Source: Strongyloides papillosus (Eukaryota > Nematoda > Chromadorea > Rhabditida > Strongyloididae). From it: a DNA stretch of 64,000 nucleotides. The notes below the pieces were generated by a model that searched no databases, was not told the origin of the DNA, and was given only the letters and a program-made list of their open reading frames with translations. Location of the stretch: the NCBI GenBank assembly GCA_005656395.1, contig SRSI01000050.1, positions 2,666,001-2,730,000 of the forward strand. Direction: 5' to 3'. The stretch's first letter is position 1. Each line of letters starts with the position of its first letter. Positions 47,153-59,644 of the stretch are shown one piece after another. Made by a program: the position numbers and the translations under genes.

Positions 47153-49856
47153 TTTACTTAATAAATTTTATTTAACAATGACATTAAATTTTAAACAACA
47201 ATTAATATATATTCTATAAATTATAATAATATTTACTTAATTTTTAAAATTTTATTATTCAAAAATTAATAAAAAGAATATTTGATATCAAATTATTGTT
47301 TTGAAGATATGAGGATATATAAAAATATCTAATAAAATTGTATTTAAACTTTTACACACAGTTATAACAATAACAAAATTTCATACATTTCCGTTGATTG
47401 TCTTCAACAAATAAAAAATATAAATTTATAATTTAAATATAATTTTCTATTCTATATAATTCATTATTTATTTATTAATTGCAAATAAGTTCAAGTATAT
47501 ATTGAAGTAATATGTATGCGTCGTGTGAAACGACAGAAAATATAAATTCGTATGCTTTCATATTTGTGTGAATATTTTTTTCATTACAAAAATTTATTTT
47601 AAAATTATATAATAAATATTTATAGAGATTCAAATTATATATGTTTTAGTAAAATTTTTATTTACTTAAATGAATAAATAGTTTCATACATATTAGCCCA
47701 TCTTTACCGAAAACTTTTGTTGAAAATTTAAAAAAATGAATTTTTTATTAAAATAACTACAAAATTATAAAATTTCTTATCGCATATTTACATTTATTTA
47801 CCTAAGAATACTGGGATTTTGTAATATTATTATAATCTATTTACAAGTACTTCTATTGATGATCATAAAAAATAATTCATAAATTGTGCTTTTCCTTTAT
47901 AAATTAACTATTTGTACCACTCGTATCCCAAACATATTATAAAAGTTCAAAAAACATTAAATTTCTAAATATCCAAATTTTACTTATGATATATTCGATT
48001 TTAACGATTAATTGATTACTTAAAAATTAAGTAATTCAAATTTTAAGTGAGCAAATTTAAATTGTTTAATTAAATAATGCTCCACATTCCCCGAACTTTT
48101 TCAACTGTGTATGCTATCTTTATTTTCATTTCGTGTAGTAATTTGTTAATAATAATTGTTTAGGTATATAGTCCGAATGCTTGTACATTAAAAAAATTGC
48201 CATTGCTTATGATTAATAATTGATAATAAAAATTCCATTAATATAAGTAATGCGTTAACAAATTATTATAGTGCAAAAAAAAAACTTTTTTTAAAATAAA
48301 TATTTTATCTATTATTGACTGTATTTATTAATGCTTCAAAATTTTCCTATATATTCGTAAAAATTATTTATTATTTATATTTCATGAATAAGTTAGTCAT
48401 AATATAAAACTTTTAATAGTTAAATTGTTTATAGCTTTGAAATTTATTGATACCTATGTGTAAGCAAATATATTTATATAAAAAATTAATAACTATTTTA
48501 AACTTTTTTGGAATTATTTTAGAAATCAAGTTTATTCAGCGAATTGAATAAACGTTTTTAATGATTAATTTGTCATCTAAAAATACCAATTCTTTCAATA
48601 CCAAATAGTGGAAAAAATTTATTTATACTAAAAAATAATATAATTGTTTTATAATGTTAATTTAAATTTTATTTTATAATTTTTATTGTTTGATTATGTA
48701 AAAGGCAATGTTTTCAAAACATGTAGACTATACTTTAAAATACTAACAAATTTTGTTTTAGTTTTAGACACATTACAAATTACTTTTTCTCAATTTATGA
48801 CATCTATTTTATTATTTTATTGATATACCTTGAATTATGTGCAATTTCTCTGAGATATATTTTTAATTCATACATAGACTTTTTAATTCAAATGTCAACT
48901 ATTTTATGTATTTCGTGCGATTTTATACTTCGGAAATTTGTCTATTTTTAAATAAAAACTTTTAAACATTTGTTTAATATCCATGAATCATAATGTTTTA
49001 AAATTGTAGCTTTACAATTTAATTTAGGTATAGACAAATAATTGTCCAGCCATAGAATCCGGACAATTATAAAAATATATTAAGATTAATTATGCTTCTA
49101 TTCAACGAAAATTGATAAAAATAATGTTAATTAAAAATTGTTAAAAAAGTACTTTGCAATAATGCTTTAATGAGATTTAAAAATAGATATAATTTATCCA
49201 AATATAGCCATTGATAATTAATCAATTATTTATGCTTCATTATAAACAATAGTGATGTCTCTTTTTCATGAAATAAAATGAATCATAAAATATCACGTAA
49301 ACTTTTGTATCCTTAAATATACAAAAATAATATAGTAAATTTATATTTGCAATAATTAATAAAATAGATATCTAGAGGATCATCTTACTAAGGAATTAAT
49401 GAGTAAATATTACATTTAATTAAGACAATTGAAACTAGGGTTAATATTTTTGTTATACGATATTAATAACATTTCCCTTTAATTCTAACGAACATAAAAA
49501 AATTTTTTTCTCATTTCTAATTATCCTAGAAAATTCAAATTTCCTACATTATTTTTTTATGGTCTCCCCGAACATAATAAAACAAAAATAACCTAACTAT
49601 TTTAATGACTCACGAAATTTTTATCTTCTTCACCATAATATAAAAAGCGGTATATTTTCATTCGAACATGAAAAAAAACTAATCAACTAGTAATTTTTCA
49701 CTTGATTTGAAAATATTTGAATTCGACAAAATAACGAACATCTGCACGATATTAACGATTTACTATAATTTTGGAATGGCGTGTCATAAATCCAATGTGT
49801 TAAATTTATTTTTTTGTGTCTGAAAATCAACAAGATAAAGACAATCGCTTTAAAAA
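47153..49856. other. Gene-poor gap between the annexin and TRAIP-like genes
   Basis: About 2.7 kb of very AT-rich DNA between divergent genes. No coding exon was supported. The only structured element noticed is the 10-bp inverted repeat at 49038..49070. Promoters of both flanking genes must lie in it. Confidence 0.5.
49038..49070. repeat. 10-bp perfect inverted repeat with 13-base loop
   Basis: ATAATTGTCC at 49038..49047 and GGACAATTAT at 49061..49070 are exact reverse complements. The loop AGCCATAGAATCC is richer in G+C than the surrounding DNA. It could be a hairpin, a regulatory dyad or a remnant of a small inverted-repeat element. There is no evidence for a particular one. Confidence 0.55.
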
Positions 49857-51069
49857 ATGACCACCCCATTAGTATTTAATTGTCATTTAATTTGCTACGA
49901 TGATTTTGGTCCTGATGAGTTATGCGTCAGCATCAAATGTGGACATGTAATGCATTCTAAATGCATGAACGAATGGATAAGTGTAAGTATGTAGAAAAAA
50001 GTTTTTTCTCATTCCATTTCAGAAGCAGAACACATGCCCCTACTGTTCGGTATCAACAACATTAAATGACATTGTTAAAGTACAATACGATGACACTATT
50101 AATGACTTTTTCTCTGGTTATTACAAGGGAAAGTATGAAGAGATTTGTAAGCAAATTGAAGAAGGAAAAGTAAACACGAGGAGGTACTCCCCGACAGGGC
50201 AGGATACTATGGGGAAATTAGAACTTGACGTGATAAGGCAAAAAAACAAAAGATTGACAGATCAACTCTACCATAAGATTGTAAGTGGATCAAATTTTAT
50301 AAGTCAAAGAGGACTAGAAGATATGATTCACATGGAAACTGCCAGCAAAAACGAAAAAATAAATTCTCTTAAGTTTATGCTTTCACAAGAAACGGAAAAA
50401 AACAATCCCAATATTAAAGGAATTTTATACCAAGCAAAAGTATACGAATTAGAAGATAAAATAAAGTTCCAGAAAGAGGAGAAGAATAAGTGCCTTCAAA
50501 AAGTAGCCCATTTGCAACTGCAATACAATAAATTGGCCAGCGAAAACAAAATATTACGAGAAAAATATCTAACATTGGATGTTTGTCAAGAATTAAAGAA
50601 TAAAATTAAAAATCAAACAGAGATTATTAATGATCTTACGAGAAAAAATGAAGCCCTAAAGAAGCAAAAACAAAATCACAAAAATATAGTTGACAAAATC
50701 AATGAAAAGGCCGACCAAAAATATCGTGATTTATACATTAAGTATCAGGATCTTAAGCTACATTCAGAATCAATGGAAAATCAGTCAGAACTATTCGAGA
50801 AAAAAGAGAGAGAATTTTATGCATTCCACAGGAATATAATTTCTTTAGCCACAAAAATATCTCTCTCTGACAACAAGACAGAGGAGTTGTTGCGACTATT
50901 CATTAAAGAAAAAACAAATTCCAATTCTGATCTATGGAAAAAAACTTCCGACTCAATATTTACCATGTATAAAAAACTTACAGGATTGGTGGAAATGGAT
51001 ATGCTCATGCATCAGAGTGCTGCAAAACAACACACGGAATTACCAAAAGAATCTGGGAAAAATCAATAA
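49857..51069 (+). CDS. TRAIP: TRAIP-like RING finger and coiled-coil E3 ligase (TRUL-1-like)
   Basis: Two exons, 49857..49982 and 50023..51069, in phase, for 390 residues. An N-terminal RING (about 9-50) is followed by about 300 residues of coiled coil, the layout of TRAIP, the replisome E3 ligase that unloads CMG helicase in mitosis and clears blocked forks. The RING shows CGHVMHSKC and TCPYC, as in the family. The first zinc ligands are irregular: CHLIC has three residues between cysteines, so either His10 serves as ligand one or the loop is shifted. GKLELDVIRQKNKRLTDQLY begins the coiled coil. No PIP box was seen at the C-terminus. RING-plus-coil architecture is clear; the TRAIP assignment is probable and not proven. 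Confidence 0.7.
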
Positions 51070-51552
51070 TTTTTGTTTAAACGGATATTCAAATATTTAA
51101 TACTATTTTTTAAATAAATCCTCTAATTTCAAAAATTGAAAGGGTCATAGTATTAGTTTGCATCATTTACCGCTCGATTAGTGCATTATCCCAATGCTTT
51201 ATAGGAACAAATATTACACAATACTTTTAACACGACTTTCTGTGCAAATTTGCCTTGTAGAAGTGATTACATTTCCATATAATTAAGATATGAAGATAAT
51301 ATAGATTTCATTATTATTTTGTTCTGACCAGTTTCATGTACGATCCTTCTATCGCTTTAATGTCATCTACCTATATATCTTTTTAATGTTATCTCCACGT
51401 TTTCATTAATTTTTAAATGGCATTGTTTATGATTTATATGATATATATTTGTTCCTAATTTTAATTGCATTTACCGTTATTTTCTTGCTTTTTTTCTAAG
51501 TATCTTTTATTTTTAGAATAAAAGAGTTCAAAGAAGAAGTGTTTTTGTAAAA
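51070..51552 (+). other. Intergenic gap between the TRAIP-like and ubinuclein-like genes
   Basis: 483 AT-rich bases between same-strand genes. A TTTTTAG site ends at about 51517, some 36 bases before the next ATG, and is a possible acceptor. Nothing else was recognised. Confidence 0.45.
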
Positions 51553-53776
51553 ATGCCACATAGCGTAACAATATTAGGTGGCAATGAAGACAAACCTTTT
51601 GAATCATACATCGTTAATGTGGATCTTTTTCTCAGTACTAACCATTCATATGTTGATATTGATATGAATAAAATAAGAGAAGAAAATAATGTACGTTTGT
51701 TATCAATAATTATTTTTTTACGTAAAATGTTTTTAGTTGAATGACATCGAAAATAATTGCGATGGAATTGCCTCAGAAGCAATGAGGATTTCAAAATTAT
51801 TGGAGTTAAAATATCAAAAGAAATCTAAAATAAAGGGAATCCATCTGAGTAAAGCGGATTTAAAGAAGAAAGACTATGGTTATGTTCCAGAAGATGACTT
51901 CATTGACGATGAAGAGGATTTCGATGAATTGATACCTTTTCATTTAGATACAGCTTTGGGTGGATGTTATATCAATGAGGGTCCTTCAGAATTAAAGGCA
52001 GTTATTGAGATAGATGCTGAGGAGGCTATGTTGGAGGAGGATTATTCAGATGAAGATAAAAGTGATGATGAATTGGTTACATTAGACAAACAAAGTATTA
52101 CAGATAAACCGGTGTCTGAATCCAGTGCCGATGAGGTGCATATAGAAGAAGAAGAAAGTAATGTTAAGAAAAGGAGGGCACCAACGCCGTCTTCTGATGT
52201 TGTTAAGAAAACAAAGTATACCGGTCCTGAAATTGTATCAACTGAGAATACTACTCAGGCTACAGTTAAGACAACTCCTCCTAGCACAAATATGAATGGT
52301 CACCTAATGGAAACTTTGAATAATTTGTTACTTTTAGTCAAAGAGAGAACTGATCCTTCTAAGAAATTCCGTGTAAATGATGAAATAATGAGTTTGTTTG
52401 ATGAGATTATTAAATCATGTGAAAAAGAGAATTTTAAGAATCGTGATATAAACAAAATGTATCAGTATGTTGCCGAGGCAATGAATATTCATTCGAATAG
52501 TTTGAAGGAGAAACTGAAAGCTTTTAGAACAAATGGAACAATAGGTCATCAAGCGTTATCAAACGGTAATTCAGATACGCATGATACTCCTAAACCAACA
52601 AATAACGGTACTCAAGATAAAGTGAGAACAGAACAGCAACCAAAAGCTACTGTTGGACAGGATACTCCTTCGTCTTCTTATCGTTTAGAACCCGCAGATA
52701 ATCTTATAAATCATATAAAAAGCCTTGTTTCTGATGAAATTGAGAAAAAAGTTAGAGCAGAGGTAAATGCTTCAATCAAAGCTAGTGATAATAAAAGAGA
52801 TAATCTTATCTGGTCTAGCGTATTAAATAATTACATGCAACAGTTCTTGAAATTATTCATTGAAAGTATAGCAAATGAGCCTTCTATTACTGCGGGGATG
52901 GTTGTGGATACATTTAAAAGAGCTATTAATGACATATTATATCCCTATTTTTCTGAATGTGGAAATTCACAATTAGATTTTCAAAACAAAATGAAATCGC
53001 ATATAGAGACATATCATTCTGAAATTAATAATATCGTAAACAAGAAACAACAGAATGGTATTGCGAACTCCTCAGGAAAACAGTCACCAGCAACAAATCT
53101 ACCTAAACAACAGAAAAAAGACCAACCAAAAGCAGTTACAACAGAGCAAACTGCTAGTAATACAAAATCTAGCAAAGTTGTTGTTGACAAAAATAAGCTT
53201 GCAGACTTTGAAAGACAGATTAAAACGTTGATAGTATCGGGAAATTTAAGTCAATTGGATATTGCTGAAGCTATGTTGAATGATAATCATTTGCAGGATT
53301 ACATTCCGAAGGAAACAATTCTCGGACTAAGATCTCTACTTCAAGCACGTAAACAGGCATTAAAACAAAACATATCTGGTGGTAAAAATGTTTCATCTGT
53401 ACCTCAAAAGACTTCCTCCATACAAGCAAATTCTAATGCTTCATCAAATGGTACAACCAAAAATAGTACTCGTGTATCAAATAATACAAATAATGTATCA
53501 GCATCATCTAATAAGCAATCTTCTTTAAATATGACACAAAATGCCATTTCGCAGACATTGAAACAGGCAGTTAATCAACAATTAATGCAGCAACAACAAA
53601 ATGTTATTTCATCTATTGTTACACTTCTTTCACAAAATCAAAATAGAATCCCTCAGAATCTTATGCAATTGAGGAATAGTGGCTTGACGGAGGCACAAAT
53701 AAGTGCCTTCATGAGTGGTCCAAATCAGCAATTTTTTGCTGAGTTAGTCAAACAAGCAGCAAGAAATAGGCAATAA
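51553..53776 (+). CDS. UBN1: Ubinuclein-like HIRA-complex subunit (HUN / Hpc2-related domain)
   Basis: Two exons, 51553..51690 and 51737..53776, in phase, for 725 residues. At about 91-133 lies the Hpc2-related (HUN) domain: DYGYVPEDDFIDDEEDFDEL followed by GGCYINEGP. The Tyr/Asp/Phe pattern matches ubinuclein and yeast Hpc2. In those proteins this segment contacts H3.3-H4, and the HIRA complex deposits H3.3 independently of replication. After an acidic Ser-rich linker come a helical middle region (about 190-440) and a Gln/Asn/Ser-rich C-terminal half with polyQ (MQQQQQN). The two parts flanking HUN are poorly conserved. WNK-like lies 235 bases downstream on the same strand, close enough for shared transcription. 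Function is inferred from the HUN domain. Confidence 0.82.
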
Positions 53777-54011
53777 TGACTATATATTTTTAAATGATCT
53801 CTTTCTTGTGTCTTTATTTATTTCTTTTTGTAAATAATTGTATGATATAAAGTAACAAACTAATTATAAAAATGGACTAAGGTAATGTCTTAAAGAGTTA
53901 GTTATTTCTGTTTTTTTTTATAAATTTACTAAAAATTACTATTGGTATAGTGTTCGTTTTTTTTTTACGATTTACTAATTTTTTTTGAGAAAAAATTATT
54001 TCTAACTAACA

Positions 54012-57000
54012 ATGACTAATTTTCTTGATGAAAGACCTGTTGATAGATCACCAAATGGAAGGTTTCTTAAATTTGATGAAAAATTGAATGAAGACACTCT
54101 TAAAACTGTTTATCTTGGATGGGATAATGAAACAGGAACTGATGTAGCATGGTGTGAATTCAAATCAACTAAACCTTATAGAGGTCGAGACCTTGAAAGT
54201 TATAGAGAAGAAAAATTGAGGTTATGTGAGTTAAAGCATCCAAATATTGTAGAGTTTTATGACTGCTGGGAAGCTCCGGATGAAAAAAACAATTTATGTC
54301 TTTTTGTGATGACAGAACTGATGACATCAGGGACATTAATGTCGTACATAAAAAAGTCTAAAACGGTTAATATAGAGATATTAAAACATTGGGGTAGGCA
54401 AATTCTCCTTGCTTTAAATTATCTTCATACGAGGAATCCACCAGTTGTCCATATATGTTTAACATGTGATAACATTTATATAGTAGAAACAACAGGAAGT
54501 GTCAAAATTGATGATTCATATCTTTCAACGTTTTGTTATGGACATGCACATTATATGGATTTATCAGGTATAAATTGTAGTTGAAAAAAATAAATATTTT
54601 TTCCAGATTCATTTGAATATTTAGCACCAGAAACATATGATACGCGATGTAATGAAGCAGCTGATGTATATACATTTGGCTTGTGTCTACTTACAATGGT
54701 AACGGGAGAACATCTATATTCCGAATGTAGTTCTAGACGTCAAACATTGATGAAAGCTAGTTGCGGAATAAAACCTGATTGTTTTTATAGAATTCCAAAA
54801 GAATATGATGAATTAAAAGACATCATAGATAAATGTCTAATGGTAGATAGAGATAAAAGAATAACTGTCAGCCAACTATTGTCACATGATTTTTTCGCTC
54901 CTAATGACCAGTCTGGTGTTAAAATTGAAATTAAAAATAAAGAAGAAGATCTTATGAAATATAGTTCACTATTTGAAATGGAATTAAAAATAACTGATCC
55001 GAAAAAACGAACCGAATATAATCTTAATGAGAATGAAGGATTGCACTTTTATTTTGATTATTTAAATGATAAAGTAGAAGATTTACTGGATGAATTAATA
55101 GAAAAAGACTATGTGCTAGAATGCAATCGAGAAATTTTAACCAAAAAAATAGAATGTGAGGTGAATTTATTTATAAAAGAAAAAGCACAAAGAAGGAAAA
55201 AAATTTCTGAAACGAATGATGAAAACCTAAGTGTTATATCTTCGTCAGTTTCATCTACAGATATAACGAAAAATTACGATTACTTGGAGTGGAAAAACAC
55301 TTCACCATTGTTAACAGCTAATTGTTGTAAAGTTAAAGATGATGATAAAATAACAATGAAAAATAACTTTGCTATTAAAACTGTTAACATTTCACCAAAT
55401 AAAGTTGAACAAGTATTTAATATATCTGATATTTCATATGATATTATTACAAGTTTTAATATGGAAAGTAATATTCTAGGAACTGAAAAATATGAAAATA
55501 CTAATGTATTGAAACCTATAGAAAATAAAATTCTTTCTGGAAAAATGGATGAAATCTCAAAAATTGATTTAACTCCTTTTACAGATTTAAAGGTTATTTC
55601 TCATCAAAATTACGTTGAATCACAATTTGCAACAACTAGATGCAGTCAATCTCTGTCCAGAGAACAAAGAAACATGTCAAATGGACAAATTCGTGGTGAT
55701 TTAAAAACATCTGTATCACTCTCAAATAATATTGATAAAATTACTGGTGATTCTTGTAAACAACAATGTGAAAAAATTACTAAATCCACCATAACATTGA
55801 CTGGTGATTCAAACAGTCAATGTTGCATTGATAGTAATAATTTATCACATGTAAATAGAGATAAATTGGTTACAACAATTTCTAATAATGCAAGTATTGC
55901 ATCATCAAATGATTCTTCACCTGATGGAGATAGAAGTAATATTAAAGATTTAAAATCAAATATTCGAAATATGGAATCAGGGTTGAAAAATTTGAGTGGT
56001 GCTCCTGAGATACCATTAAATGTTGGTGGTAATTCAAGTCAATCAAAAACTCTTCCGGAAGATATATCTAAATATCAAAGCTCTACCAGTGATAATGATG
56101 GCAGTATTCAACAAAACGATGCTATAAGTTACCTTAGGGCACATTTTAAAAAACTAGAACCGCGTTTAGGATACAATTTAGGATATAATTGTGACAGGGA
56201 AAATTATTTAGATGAATGGATTAGAAAACGAATTGCTTTGCTACCGAAAACATTTCCTAGTGATGTTGAAAGGAAGACCTCTGAATCAATTGAAAAATGT
56301 AATTTACGTAAAGAAAGTATTCAAACATGTAGCAATCGTAGTGTTAAAGAAAATTTGAATATACGAACTCAGGAAACATGTACAAATTTAGTTGAAAATC
56401 AAGTATCTCAACTACAAATGCAAAACATGTTATCAAAGAAAAATGAAATTTCAGAATATTTACATTCGTTGTCAGATCAGAAGAAAATATTACTAGGAAA
56501 ATTGTCAGATAAGTTAACACATACTAACGGTATTCAAAAAAATCAACGATCAGATACGCTGTGTTACTCACAAGTGTCAACTAACGATTGTAATATACGA
56601 GGATATATTGATGAGATTGATGGAAAGTTAGATTCAAATAAACGTGTAAAAAAAATTTCTATTGATTCAATTTCAAATAATGAAGGGAAAAATTCACTAC
56701 CACAAGTATTTGACGACAGAAGTGAAGAATTGTCTTTACTAAATAAGCAATTGTTGGATAAAACTATGAGTTCTACAAGTGATGTATCAAGTGAAGAGAC
56801 ATTGAGAAAATCATCACGTAAGTATGACCGTGAATGTGAAACGTCTAAAAAAATAAGAGAAATGTTAAATTCTAAAAATCCCAGCAGTTCTTTGAAAAAT
56901 CCACCAACATGTTCAGATAGAAATTCTTCATATTCCTGTCATTCACCGGAACACCATTCGATTATAGAAGTTGATATAAACGTTATTGACAGAGAAATCG

Positions 57001-57188
57001 AACTTTATAAAGTAGATAAACTTGTATTTGATACACTACAAAGGCACAAAAAAGAGTTACTTGAATTGAGAAGTCGACAATGCACAGAACTTCGGGAAAT
57101 CAAACATCTGTCCACATTAATGGCACTTAAAACTCAAGAATTACTAAGGCAACTGTATGTAGAAAATGAGGATAGTTTAGGAAAATAA
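54012..57188 (+). CDS. WNK-family pseudokinase
   Basis: Two exons, 54012..54567 and 54607..57188, in phase, for 1045 residues. Residues about 17-285 clearly align with WNK kinases: GRFLKFDEKL, KTVYLGWDNETGTDVAWCEF, HPNIVEFYDCWEA and VMTELMTSGTLMSYIKKSK. The WNK-type displaced lysine (K31) and VAWCE are kept. Catalytic residues are lost: the glycine loop reads NED, the HRDLK motif reads HICLT (Cys149 for the catalytic Asp, Thr for Lys), and DLG reads DSY. The activation loop lacks the SFAKS phosphosite. After the kinase fold an OSR1-type CCT-like domain is present (about 320-380, GLHFYFDYLNDKVEDLLDEL). The rest is Ser/Asn-rich, ending in a helical, charged segment. Probably a catalytically inactive WNK paralogue acting as scaffold in osmotic and ion-transport signalling; an active WNK would be needed elsewhere. 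Confidence 0.85.
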
Positions 57189-57933
57189 TATTTATGTTAA
57201 CATAGTATGCAATTATTATTATTATTACATGTAAATATTTTTTGTATAGAAGCAATCAATAAAGATATTTATTTTTACCACTACGTACCAAGTTTTTTTC
57301 TAAAATTTTGAAAAATATTTTTTTAAAAGTAGTTAAATATTTCCTCTTTTTTCAAATTTTTCATTTTAAAATATACTGTTATTACTTTATTGCGTAAATA
57401 TTTATCTATATGTTAAATGATATTTCATAATAACATTATTTTCAACGTATGTGTAATTCTAATCTATTTTGCTATTAAAAACTAAACTTAACAGATTACT
57501 AATAATACGTAATCATAACATCATTAGATTATTGAATTATTCAAATCACCCTTGAATTATAATTGTAAAAACTAAGTAAATATAAAAAAATATTTATAAT
57601 TTTTATTACAAAATGTTATATTAACTAAATATTATTACATTTCTACTACTATTTTTCTTAATTGATATTTATTTTTCGACATATTGAAAAATTAAAAATC
57701 ACTTACCAAAAAACTAAATAAAAGATTAATATAATAAAAAAATTAAATATTTAAAATATGCTTTTAGGAGTTAAAACTTAATTATAACCTCAATAGTAAT
57801 TATTTAGCAGTTTTAAATTTGTACATAACTTATAATGGGTCTTGACAAGAGAAACTGTTAACGAAACTAAACATAATCCCAATTTGTTGTGTTTTTTATT
57901 AATCACCAATTATTGTTTTTATTTTATTAAGAT
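57189..57933. other. Intergenic gap between the WNK-like gene and ING3
   Basis: About 745 very AT-rich bases, with the 3' UTR of the WNK-like gene (AATAAA near 57258) and the ING3 promoter. No other feature was seen. Confidence 0.5.
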
Positions 57934-59505
57934 ATGCAGTATTTGGAGGATTTTTTGGAAAGTATGTTTATTTTTTTCCGTAACTTATTAACTTTCATTA
58001 AATTTTGTAGTACTGGAGTCTGTTCCCCCAGAGATACGGTACATCACTAATCAAATGCGCCTAAATGATGTTTCTTTGGAAGGTATTTTTAAAGAGAATG
58101 TCATTCATCGTTATTTAATAAATTTATAGAAAGTGAGAATTTGCATAAGAAAATAGAATCCTTTATGGAAGTCAAGGATATCATGACACCTGAACAGAGG
58201 GAAGCTGCTATAAATGAAATTCGTTCCATTCAACATGAACATACAAATAAAGCCAATATTCGTTGTGATCTTGTCAAAAAGTTACGAACTATTTTTGATC
58301 TGTACAAAAATAGATTTGAAGAAGATCTTAGGAATTACAAATTAGAATTGGAAGCTGAGGCTCCTGGTGTCACTGAAACAATTGAAAACAGATATAATGA
58401 GAATCAGAGATTGTCTCGTGAAAGTGGTAATTTAAGAAGAACTAATGGGTATGGAATTGAAAATTTGGTGATGTACTATCCAGATGGAGAGGAGTCATTA
58501 ATTTATAATTCTGATTGCGAGGTGTCAAGAAGTTCCATTGGTGGGCAAACTCCAAGACACAACAGTCATGGAGATATTGATATACCACCTCAACTTTTTG
58601 ATAAGCTTAGTCAACAGGGACTTCGGGATAGAAGTTCTACCTTTACAACCAAGTTAGAAGATTCCGAAACAAATCCAACAAAGGTTTGTATTATCTATTA
58701 GTTTTTATTGTAACAAAGTAGTTTTTTCAGAGACGTAGAACCACAGCAACATTACCAACAATGAATATTTCTAATACAAAATGTATGACCGACTTCAGTG
58801 AGTTATGAACCGATTGGTAATATTTTTTAATAAGATCTCACATCTTGTAAAGTTTTAACTTGTTTAATTTTTTAATTTTTAAATTTATTTTTTTTAACTT
58901 TCATTTTCAATAAATATTTTGTCTTTACAGCAGAAGCATGGTTCAGAGGTCCCTCAGGAGCCATAACTCCAAACTTTTGCATGTCTCCAAATACTATAAA
59001 TACAAATAAGGTGTCTTTAGGATCATATCAGGATTCAAATCAAGTACCATTTGATTACAAAAAAAATAGAAATGGAAGACAGAGTCGATTATCTAATAAA
59101 AGCCATGAAATTATAGGGGACAATGGTTGTATTGATGAATCTAGAAGAGGGAGCAGGTACTCTTCTAGACATACTCCTGATACTCCATCTTTCACGAGTG
59201 CTTTGAATACGTGTAATAATAATATAATTAATAGGGAGCACACTCCTGCTTCTGTTATGTCACTCTCTGACGATGAGGAAAACGAAATTGTCGATGAGGA
59301 AGATGAAGAAGAGGAGAATGATAATAGAATATGGTGTAAATGCCGTGAAAAGTCCTATGGATTGATGGTAAAATGTGATAACGATGATTGTGAATATAGA
59401 TGGTTTCACGGTGATTGTGTTGGAATTACTCCCAACAACAAACCCAGTATAAATGAGAAATGGCTCTGTCAATATTGCCAACAACGCATTCGTAATATTA
59501 AGTAA
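57934..59505 (+). CDS. ING3: Inhibitor of growth protein 3 (PHD-finger chromatin reader)
   Basis: Five exons: 57934..57961, 58011..58082, 58130..58683, 58731..58797 and 58931..59505, all in phase, for 431 residues. The N-terminus MQYLEDFLEILESVPPEIRY starts the ING helical domain, and KLELEAEAPGVTETIENR is close to ING3. A Ser/Asn-rich linker and an acidic run (DDEENEIVDEEDEEEEND) follow. The C-terminal PHD finger begins IWCKCREKSYGLMVKCDN and ends WLCQYC, with the C4-H-C3 ligands visible (WFHGDC in the middle). ING3 reads H3K4me3 and belongs to the NuA4/TIP60 acetyltransferase complex. The first coding exon is only 28 bases, so an ATG-based search would miss it. The stop is 139 bases from the convergent EMC7 stop. 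Confidence 0.92.
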
Positions 59506-59644
59506 AAAAATTCCAAAGATAATAGAAATCTCTTAAGTCAAAAAATCCGGTAAATGATATCAATATGATGGTATATATATAACTTGTTTAATAAATGAAT
59601 TAATATTATATACTAATTACATAAAAAGAGAAACTTTAGATTTC

